Assembly (NCBI GenBank): GCA_017553815.1
Contig: JAFZJT010000313.1
Span: 1-22,968, forward strand
Reading direction: 5' to 3'
Length of the DNA stretch: 22,968 bases
Source: Clostridia bacterium
Lineage (GTDB): Bacteria > Bacillota_A > Clostridia > Christensenellales > CAG-138
Shown here: piece by piece, positions 15,699 through 22,968 of the stretch
How the letters are laid out: the number at the start of each line of letters is the position of its first letter
How positions within the stretch are numbered: the stretch's first letter is position 1
The notes under the pieces: generated by a model
What the model saw: only the letters and a program-made list of their open reading frames with translations
What the model was told of the DNA's origin: nothing
Database searches by the model: none
Program-made: the position numbers and the translations under genes

Positions 15699-16777
15699 TG
15701 CTTACACGACTTAAACAGATGAAGGCGCATTTCCTTGAGATTGCCGAGAGGATAAGCGACCCCGCAGTGATAGCGGATCAGAACACCTGGCGCGAGCTCG
15801 TCAAGGAGCATGCGAACCTTGAGCCGATAATCGCGGCCTACGACGAATTCACGGCGGCCGAAAGCGGCATCGAGGAAGCACAGGCGATACTCGATGATAA
15901 GTCGGCGGATGCGGAGATGCGCACCCTCGCCGAGGAGGAGCTCAGGGAGCTTTCCGCAAAAAAAGAGGAGCAGCTTCAAAACCTCAAGGTTTTGCTTCTT
16001 CCGAAGGATAAAAACGACGAGCGCAACGTAATAATCGAGATCCGCGCGGGAACGGGCGGCGACGAGGCGGCGCTCTTCGGAAGCGTTTTGATGCGAATGT
16101 ATCAGCGCTATGCCGAGCGGCACGGCTTCAAGTATGAGCTTATCGATATGAACGAAACCGAGATGGGCGGCGCCAAGGAGGCGGTTTTCAGCCTCAACGG
16201 GCGCGGCGCGTACTCGCGAATGAAGTTTGAAAGCGGCGTGCATCGCGTTCAGCGCGTGCCAGAGACCGAAACGCAGGGACGCATCCACACGAGCGCGGCG
16301 ACGGTGGCGGTTTTGCCGGAGGCGGACGATATAGAGATCGAGCTCAATTTGAGCGATCTGCGCATCGACACCTACCGTTCAAGCGGCGCGGGCGGTCAGC
16401 ACGTCAACAAGACCGAGAGCGCGATACGCATAACGCATATCCCGACGGGGATAGTGGTTCAAAGTCAGGATGAGCGGAGCCAAGGGCGCAACAAGGAGCA
16501 GGCGATGAAGGTTTTAAAAAGCCGCCTGTACGAGCTCTACTCGAAAGAGCAGGCTGAGAAAGAGGCTTCGGCGCGAAAGAGCCAGGTTGGCTCTGGCGAT
16601 CGAAGCGAGCGCATCCGCACCTACAACTTCCCGCAGGGGCGCGTGACCGATCACCGCATTAATATGACGCTGTATAAGCTGCCCCAGTTTATCGACGGCG
16701 ATATGGATGAGATGATCGAGGGGCTTATCCTTGCCGAAAGAACGAAACTGCTTTCGGGCGAGGAGCAGGACGGTTAA
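15698..16777 (+). CDS. prfA: Peptide chain release factor 1
   Basis: The 359-aa class I release factor recognises UAA and UAG and triggers peptide release on the ribosome. The codon-recognition tripeptide of RF1 type is PET (188-190) within [13 protein letters not shown]. The catalytic GGQ is at 232-234, in [17 protein letters not shown]2's SPF motif is absent. Q234 is the expected target of PrmC. GGAAGGTG within the end of the GNAT gene serves as ribosome site, with the start overlapping that gene's stop by one base. A full copy of the intergenic hairpin repeat follows the stop. Confidence 0.97.
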   Translation: MLTRLKQMKAHFLEIAERISDPAVIADQNTWRELVKEHANLEPIIAAYDEFTAAESGIEEAQAILDDKSADAEMRTLAEEELRELSAKKEEQLQNLKVLLLPKDKNDERNVIIEIRAGTGGDEAALFGSVLMRMYQRYAERHGFKYELIDMNETEMGGAKEAVFSLNGRGAYSRMKFESGVHRVQRVPETETQGRIHTSAATVAVLPEADDIEIELNLSDLRIDTYRSSGAGGQHVNKTESAIRITHIPTGIVVQSQDERSQGRNKEQAMKVLKSRLYELYSKEQAEKEASARKSQVGSGDRSERIRTYNFPQGRVTDHRINMTLYKLPQFIDGDMDEMIEGLILAERTKLLSGEEQDG

Positions 16778-16780
16778 TTT

Positions 16781-16825
16781 ATAGTGAATAATGAATAGTT
16801 GTTGTTGAAATTCCTGCGGAATTTC
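16781..16825 (+). repeat. Intergenic hairpin repeat, copy 4
   Basis: ATAGTGAATAATGAATAGTT and GTTGTT lead into GAAATTCCTGCGGAATTTC (16807-16825), identical to the hairpin of copy 1. It lies between prfA and secA, with TATAAAT just after the stem and no T run. Confidence 0.75.
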
Positions 16826-16851
16826 TATAAATAAGAGCTATTTGATCAATG

Positions 16852-16886
16852 AAAGGAGCGCCGCGCTATAGCGCGGCACAGGCAAA
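16852..16886 (+). promoter_or_regulatory. secA ribosome site with an intervening hairpin
   Basis: AAAGGAG (16852-16858) is the only good Shine-Dalgarno site but ends 28 nt before the secA ATG, too far for normal use. Between them lies an 18-nt perfect palindrome, GCCGCGCTATAGCGCGGC (16860-16877). If it folds, 10 nt remain between site and ATG, near the usual distance. Folding could therefore enable or modulate secA translation. Confidence 0.55.
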
Positions 16887-19646
16887 ATGGGATTCATAGA
16901 TAAACTTTTCGGAAACACGAGCGAACAGCAGATAAAAAAGATAAAGCCGCTCGTAAAGAAGATAAACGAGCTTGAAGGGAGCATCAAAAAGCTTTCGGAC
17001 GAGCAGCTTCGCGGCAAGACCGAGGAATTCAAGCGCCGCTATAAAGGCGGTGAAACGCTCGATCAGCTTCTTCCCGAGGCGTTCGCGGTCGTCAGAGAGG
17101 CCGCTTGGCGCACCATCGGGCAAAGGCATTTCGACGTTCAGCTCATCGGAGGCATCATACTGCATCAGGGACGCATCGCCGAGATGCGCACGGGCGAGGG
17201 CAAGACCCTCGTTGCGACGCTGCCGAGCTATCTGAACGCGCTCACGGGCGAGGGCGTTTACGTTGTAACCGTAAATGAATACCTCGCGCAGCGCGACGCA
17301 GCGTGGATGGGCAAGATCCATCGATTCCTTGGATTGACTGTCGGCTGTATCGTGAGCCAGATGGAGAACGCGGAGAAAAAGAAAGCGTATGAATGCGACA
17401 TCACCTACGGCACGAACAGCGAATTCGGCTTCGACTACCTGCGCGACAACATGGCGATAACCAAGGAGGGGCTTGTTCAGCGCGGCCTTGCCTACGCGAT
17501 AGTCGACGAGGTGGACTCCATTTTGATCGATGAAGCGAGAACGCCGCTTATTATCTCGGGTCCGAGCGGAAAATCCACCGATATGTATAAGCGGGCGGAT
17601 AGATTCGTGCGCTCACTCACTCGCGGCGAGGATCTTATCCAGCTAACCAAGATGGATATGCAGATGGGCAAGACCCAGCCCGAGAGCGGCGATTATATGT
17701 GCGATATCAAGGCGCGCACCGTGGCGCTGACCGAGCAGGGCATGAAGAAGGCGGAGACCTACTTCAATATCGAGGATATCGCCGCTTCGGACAACACCGA
17801 GCTGAACCACTACATCAAGCAGGCGCTGCGCGCGCACGCGCTCTTCGATCTTGATAAGGATTATATCGTGACCGACGGACAGGTTTTCATAGTCGATACC
17901 TTCACGGGCCGCATCATGATCGGAAGAAGGTACTCTGACGGCCTGCATCAGGCGCTCGAAGCCAAGGAAGGCGTTGAGATAAAGGATGAGAACCAAACCA
18001 TCGCAACGATAACCTATCAGAACTACTTCCGAATGTTCAAAAAGCTCGCGGGCATGACGGGTACCGCCAAGACCGAAGAGGACGAGTTCATCGGAATCTA
18101 CAACCTCGACGTTGTTGAGATACCGACCAATAAGCCCATCCGGAGGGTGGACTACAACGACGCGTTGTTTGCTAAGGAAGAGGATAAATACGCAAGGATC
18201 GTTGAGGATATCGTCAAAATTCACGAAACGGGTCAGCCCCTGCTCGTGGGTACGGCGTCGGTCGAAAAATCCGAGTTTGTAAGCCGCCTTCTTATCAGGC
18301 GCGGCATCAAGCACGAGGTCTTGAACGCGAAGCAGCACGCCAAGGAAGCGGATATCATCGCTCAGGCGGGCAAATTCGGCGCGGTCACGATTGCCACCAA
18401 CATGGCGGGTCGCGGAACGGACATCCTGCTCGGCGGCAACCCGGACTATCTTGCAAGGCGCGAGATGCGAAGGAACGAATACACCGACGAGATGATAGAA
18501 AACGCAACGAGCCACGTTGAAACGAGCGATGAGGAGATACTCGAGGCGCGCCGCGTTTATAATGAAACCTATCAAAAGTATAAGGTCGAGACCGACGCCG
18601 AGCATGAGAAGGTCGTTGCGGTCGGCGGTCTGTTCGTGATGGGAACCGAGCGTCACGAGTCGAGGCGTATCGACAATCAGCTCCGCGGCCGTTCCGGCCG
18701 TCAGGGCGATCCCGGCGCAACAAGGTTCTACGTTTCGATGCAGGACGAGATGATGAAACGCTTCGGCGAGGAGCGCATGGAGAAGCTCTCCGATATGCTC
18801 GGAAAGATGATGGGCAAGGGCTCGGTGGAATCGCTCGAGGTTGGAATGCTCTCAAAATCCATAGAAAACACCCAGAAGCGCGTCGAGAGCCACAACTACG
18901 ATATCCGTAAAAACGTTCTCAAATACGACGACGTTATGAACAAGATGCGTGAGATCATCTACTCACAGCGCCGCAGGGTGCTGATGGGGGAGGACGTTCA
19001 CGCTCAGGTCATGCAGATGCGCGGCGAGGTGCTCTCAGCGATGCTCGATTTCTACTGCCCCGCAAAGGCGAAGCAGGGCGAATGGAATCTGAACGGCCTT
19101 GCGCATGAGGTCTCCCAAACCTTCGGCATTCAGGGCGCGGAGAAGCTCGTTGAGGAAGCGAATTCGCGCGACGACCTCGAGGTTAAGCTCACAAAGGCGA
19201 CGGACGCGGTCTACGACCTGCTCGAGGCCAAGTTTAAAGAGATAGAGCGCGATATAAGGGAGTTCGAGCGCGTATGCCTGCTCGTTTCGGTCGACAGGCA
19301 TTGGGCGGATCATATCGACGCGATGGATCAGCTTCGCGAGGGTATCGGTCTTCGCGCGATGGGTCAGCAGGATCCCGTTATCCAGTACAGGAACGAGGGC
19401 TTCGATATGTTCGACCAGATGAACGAGGAGATACGCACCGAAACCATCCAGCGCCTCTATCATCCCGTTTTCAGATCGGCGCAGCCCCAGCCGCAGCAGC
19501 GCAAGATGTTCACCAACGCGGGCGCGGACGCATCTAACGAGAAGTCCAAGCCCAAGCGCGTGGATAAGAAGGTCGGTCCGAACGATCCCTGCCCCTGCGG
19601 AAGCGGCAAGAAGTATAAGAAGTGTTGCGGAAGAACGGCTGAATGA
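16887..19646 (+). CDS. secA: Preprotein translocase ATPase SecA
   Basis: The 919-aa motor drives secretory proteins through SecYEG. Visible are the N-terminal FGN..EQQIKKIKP region, Walker A MRTGEGKT (100-107), the DEVDSILIDEARTPLIISG block around 207-226, the second nucleotide-binding domain (NMAGRGTDILLGG), a RRIDNQLRGRSGRQGDPG segment, the helical scaffold, and a C-terminal SEC-C zinc motif with C902, C904, C913 and C914. The protein is somewhat longer than many Bacillota SecA proteins (about 840 aa) but has the regular domain order. ATG 16887 gives the family N-terminus. The unusual leader is annotated separately. It is the only SecA in view. Confidence 0.97.
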   Translation: MGFIDKLFGNTSEQQIKKIKPLVKKINELEGSIKKLSDEQLRGKTEEFKRRYKGGETLDQLLPEAFAVVREAAWRTIGQRHFDVQLIGGIILHQGRIAEMRTGEGKTLVATLPSYLNALTGEGVYVVTVNEYLAQRDAAWMGKIHRFLGLTVGCIVSQMENAEKKKAYECDITYGTNSEFGFDYLRDNMAITKEGLVQRGLAYAIVDEVDSILIDEARTPLIISGPSGKSTDMYKRADRFVRSLTRGEDLIQLTKMDMQMGKTQPESGDYMCDIKARTVALTEQGMKKAETYFNIEDIAASDNTELNHYIKQALRAHALFDLDKDYIVTDGQVFIVDTFTGRIMIGRRYSDGLHQALEAKEGVEIKDENQTIATITYQNYFRMFKKLAGMTGTAKTEEDEFIGIYNLDVVEIPTNKPIRRVDYNDALFAKEEDKYARIVEDIVKIHETGQPLLVGTASVEKSEFVSRLLIRRGIKHEVLNAKQHAKEADIIAQAGKFGAVTIATNMAGRGTDILLGGNPDYLARREMRRNEYTDEMIENATSHVETSDEEILEARRVYNETYQKYKVETDAEHEKVVAVGGLFVMGTERHESRRIDNQLRGRSGRQGDPGATRFYVSMQDEMMKRFGEERMEKLSDMLGKMMGKGSVESLEVGMLSKSIENTQKRVESHNYDIRKNVLKYDDVMNKMREIIYSQRRRVLMGEDVHAQVMQMRGEVLSAMLDFYCPAKAKQGEWNLNGLAHEVSQTFGIQGAEKLVEEANSRDDLEVKLTKATDAVYDLLEAKFKEIERDIREFERVCLLVSVDRHWADHIDAMDQLREGIGLRAMGQQDPVIQYRNEGFDMFDQMNEEIRTETIQRLYHPVFRSAQPQPQQRKMFTNAGADASNEKSKPKRVDKKVGPNDPCPCGSGKKYKKCCGRTAE

Positions 19647-19673
19647 GCCTCTGATCGCGAATGCTTGACGAAC

Positions 19674-19718
19674 CGCGAATAATGAATAACCAGCGTTGAA
19701 ATCAAGCGGAATTTCAAC
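19674..19718 (+). repeat. Intergenic hairpin repeat, diverged copy 5
   Basis: GCGAATAATGAATAACC is followed by GTTGAAAT (19695-19702) pairing with ATTTCAAC (19711-19718) around an 8-nt loop. Compared with copies 1 and 4 the inner stem is lost, while the GTTGAAAT start and GGAATTTC end are kept. It lies between secA and serS. The right arm is extended so the outer GTT/AAC also pairs. Confidence 0.6.
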
Positions 19719-19730
19719 TGATAATAATAA

Positions 19731-21029
<1,299 letters not shown>

Positions 21030-21074
21030 TTTTCGCTGTTCACTAAACTAAAAGCCTATTCGGAGGAAACGAGT

Positions 21075-22061
21075 ATGAAGAGGATTGTTATGATATCGAC
21101 CGGCGGCACCATCGCCTGCACTCCCACCGAAAGCGGACTCAAGCCGGGGCTAAACGCCCGCGAGCTTTTGAATCTTATTGAGGGCGACCTTGAAAACATC
21201 GAATGCATCGATCTTTTCAGCATGGATTCGTCCAATATCCAGCCCGAGGAGTGGATCACCATCGCCGAGGCGGTGAAGGAGAAGGTTTCATCCTGCGACG
21301 GCATCGTGATAACCCACGGAACGGACACAATGGCGTACACGGCGAGCATGCTCAGCTTCATGCTTGCGGGAATACCGATACCCGTGGTGCTGACGGGCTC
21401 GCAGAATCCCGCCGTTTATCCGAATTCGGACGGTAGGCGCAACCTTGAAAACGCGATAATCGCGGCAAGGGGGCTGACTGGCGGAGTATTCGTCTGCTTC
21501 GGAAACTCGCTGATGCTCGGCTGCCGCGCCGTTAAAACGAGAACCACCTCGCTCAACGCATTCGAGTCGATAAACTATCCCCCGATCGGCACCGTTTCAA
21601 ACGGCAAGCTGCACACGCTCTATACGCCCGTGCTTCCCGAGAGCTTCGCCTTTTCAACGGATATCGACCCGAGAGTCGCGCTTATTAAGCTCGTTCCCGG
21701 AATGAGCACGAAACTCATCGAATGCTGCATCGACTGCGGTATCAAGGGCGTAGTCGTGGAGGCGTTCGGACTCGGCGGCATGCACAGCATCCGAAGGAAC
21801 CATCTTGAGGCGATAAAGCATCTTATGGACAACGGGCTTCCCGTGATACTGACCTCGCAATGCCTCTATGAGCAGTCCACTCCCGACATCTACGAGGTCA
21901 GCCGCCCGCTCAAGGAGCTCGGCATAATCTCGGCGGGTGATATGACCACCGAAGCCGCGATCACAAAGCTCATGTGGGTGCTCGGAAGAACCTCGGATAT
22001 GGACGCGGTGCTCAAGCTGATGCAGACCAATCTCGTTGGAGAGCTTACGGCGGTCATTTGA
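21075..22061 (+). CDS. Type I (cytosolic) L-asparaginase
   Basis: The 328-aa enzyme hydrolyses L-asparagine to aspartate and ammonia. Catalytic signatures are TGGTIA (9-14, nucleophile T12) and THGTDTMAYTA (80-90, with T83-D84), plus a conserved lysine (K154) in GCRAVKTRTTS. No signal peptide is present, which fits the intracellular type I enzyme, ansA-like, rather than the secreted type II. GGAGG lies eight nt before ATG. The 45-nt gap after serS has no terminator, so it may be read from the serS transcript. Glutaminase side activity cannot be judged. Confidence 0.93.
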   Translation: MKRIVMISTGGTIACTPTESGLKPGLNARELLNLIEGDLENIECIDLFSMDSSNIQPEEWITIAEAVKEKVSSCDGIVITHGTDTMAYTASMLSFMLAGIPIPVVLTGSQNPAVYPNSDGRRNLENAIIAARGLTGGVFVCFGNSLMLGCRAVKTRTTSLNAFESINYPPIGTVSNGKLHTLYTPVLPESFAFSTDIDPRVALIKLVPGMSTKLIECCIDCGIKGVVVEAFGLGGMHSIRRNHLEAIKHLMDNGLPVILTSQCLYEQSTPDIYEVSRPLKELGIISAGDMTTEAAITKLMWVLGRTSDMDAVLKLMQTNLVGELTAVI

Positions 22062-22173
22062 TAAAATCGCTTTTGAGTGCAACCGCACAAAGGGATCATC
22101 CGTTATATGGATGAAGGGCGATGAAAAGCCCGAAAAAAATACGCATTTATTCCGTGTAAGGAGGAATATCAAA

Positions 22174-22818
22174 ATGAAAACGAATAAAGGCTTCGTAAAG
22201 AAACTCGGACTGACAACTCTCGCAGCGCTCTTCGCCGCATCGATCGCGGCCTGTAAGCCGCAGCAGGATCAGAGCGGCAAGGACAATACGCCCGCTCCCG
22301 CAACCATCGCGCCGATCAGCGGCAACGACGTTTCCAAGGTCACTCTGCCGCCCAACGCCACCCCGGCGCCCGTACACGATCTGAACGGATATGACTATCG
22401 ATTCATCCGCATTCCGTACACCGAGACCGTCAACAGCATGACGCCCTACGTCATAAACAGCACCGAAAAGCTCCGCGAAATGCTGACAGAGAACTCCGGC
22501 TCCAACGCGATGAGCAAGACTTCCTTGGACGATTATCTCAAGCAGTACGACGAGGAGTTCTTCAAGAGCAATTATATCCTCGTTTTCAACCTTACCTTCA
22601 GCAGCGGCTCAGTCATCCCGAAGGTTAAGAGTGTAAAGCTTGAAAACGGCACGGTCACGGTCGTGACGGAGGGAACGATGGAGGGCGACGTCGGCACCTC
22701 TGATATGGCAAGTTATATGTGCCTGCTTTCACTCGATAATAAAAAGTTCCCCGAAGCGAGCACCTTCAACGTAACGGGCGCAGGCACCACGCAGAGCACT
22801 GCTTCCAAGAGAAAATAA
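22174..22818 (+). CDS. Small putative lipoprotein of unknown function
   Basis: The 214-aa product has a lipoprotein signal peptide: basic KGFVKK, hydrophobic stretch, lipobox IAAC with acylated C27. A low-complexity linker rich in Pro, Ala, Thr, Gln and Ser follows (about 28-72), then a globular domain of roughly 140 residues (YDYRFIRIPYTET to the Thr/Ser-rich end). No known family is recognised. AAGGAGG lies nine nt before ATG 22174, so the longer in-frame opening at 22036, which overlaps the asparaginase gene, is rejected. The 112-nt gap before it contains a small TCATCC/GGATGA hairpin but no clear promoter. Confidence 0.8.
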   Translation: MKTNKGFVKKLGLTTLAALFAASIAACKPQQDQSGKDNTPAPATIAPISGNDVSKVTLPPNATPAPVHDLNGYDYRFIRIPYTETVNSMTPYVINSTEKLREMLTENSGSNAMSKTSLDDYLKQYDEEFFKSNYILVFNLTFSSGSVIPKVKSVKLENGTVTVVTEGTMEGDVGTSDMASYMCLLSLDNKKFPEASTFNVTGAGTTQSTASKRK

Positions 22819-22870
22819 GCGCTTCAAAGCAAAAAACAGCACGGTCGGCCGAGGGTCGACAAAACGGATA

Positions 22871-22910
22871 AAGGCGGATACGGGGGCTCGGTTCCCGTAT
22901 CCGCTTTTGT
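22871..22910 (+). terminator. Intrinsic terminator after the lipoprotein gene
   Basis: GCGGATACGGG (22874-22884) pairs with CCCGTATCCGC (22894-22904). AAG/TTT pairs, one of them G-T, extend the stem to 14 bp, and TTTTGT follows. It lies 52 nt after the lipoprotein stop. The remaining 58 nt of the window shows nothing identifiable. Confidence 0.88.
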
Positions 22911-22968
22911 ACACCGCCCCCCCATAGTGGCGGAGTTCCGAAGAGCTTAAGCGGTGAGACAGATAAAA

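Noticed and set aside
16849..16899. 16-codon open frame overlapping the secA start, as a SecM-like leader peptide
   Set aside because: No ribosome site before its ATG, no arrest-like motif, and the AAAGGAG lies within it. The hairpin explanation fits better.
22036..22173. N-terminal extension of the last lipoprotein gene into the asparaginase gene
   Set aside because: The signal peptide begins at ATG 22174 with AAGGAGG nine nt upstream. The extension would bury it and overlap a conserved gene.

Overview
The window looks like chromosome from an anaerobic, Gram-positive-type member of the Clostridia. The signs are Shine-Dalgarno sites of the AGGAGG type, SecA with a zinc-binding SEC-C tail, a DUF1385/YqhQ-family gene next to prmC and prfA, and homologues of the lysine 5,6-aminomutase reactivase genes (kamB/kamC), which belong to B12-dependent amino acid fermentation. 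No genus can be named from this sequence alone.

Left part (1-6220), accessory in character. Two tandem paralogous regulators with C-terminal ArsR-like winged helices lie on the minus strand (316-1452 and 1805-2935). Their promoters are nearly identical, and a pair of hairpins follows the cluster. Divergent from them is a plus-strand two-gene unit: an SF2 DEAH-box helicase fused to a C-terminal HNH nuclease (3371-5629) and an overlapping gene of unknown function (5629-6162). The unit has its own promoter and a strong intrinsic terminator. It is visibly more AT-rich than the rest of the window and is the best candidate here for an undescribed, possibly defence-type, system. A roughly 160-bp non-coding segment with imperfect terminal inverted repeats lies at 122-281.

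Middle (6284-11762). A decayed DUF6273-like gene precedes a kamB-kamC pair driven by a near-consensus promoter and probably a TTG start. Next come a membrane-anchored lipoprotein of unknown function and an integral membrane protein of the PTS EIIC-like family. The aminomutase that KamB/KamC would service is not in the window.

Right part (11809-22968), housekeeping. The order is cysS, a DUF1385 gene, prmC, a GNAT acetyltransferase, prfA, secA, serS, a cytosolic L-asparaginase and a small lipoprotein, all on the plus strand. PrmC should methylate the GGQ glutamine of the neighbouring PrfA. A hairpin sits between the secA Shine-Dalgarno sequence and its ATG. A terminator closes the block at 22871-22910.

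A small intergenic repeat occurs five times between genes from 9485 to 19718. It consists of GTGAATAATGAATAGT-type direct repeats followed by a GAAATTCC/GGAATTTC hairpin, and the hairpin shows a compensatory base change in one copy. No tRNA, rRNA, CRISPR array, transposase or T-box leader was seen.
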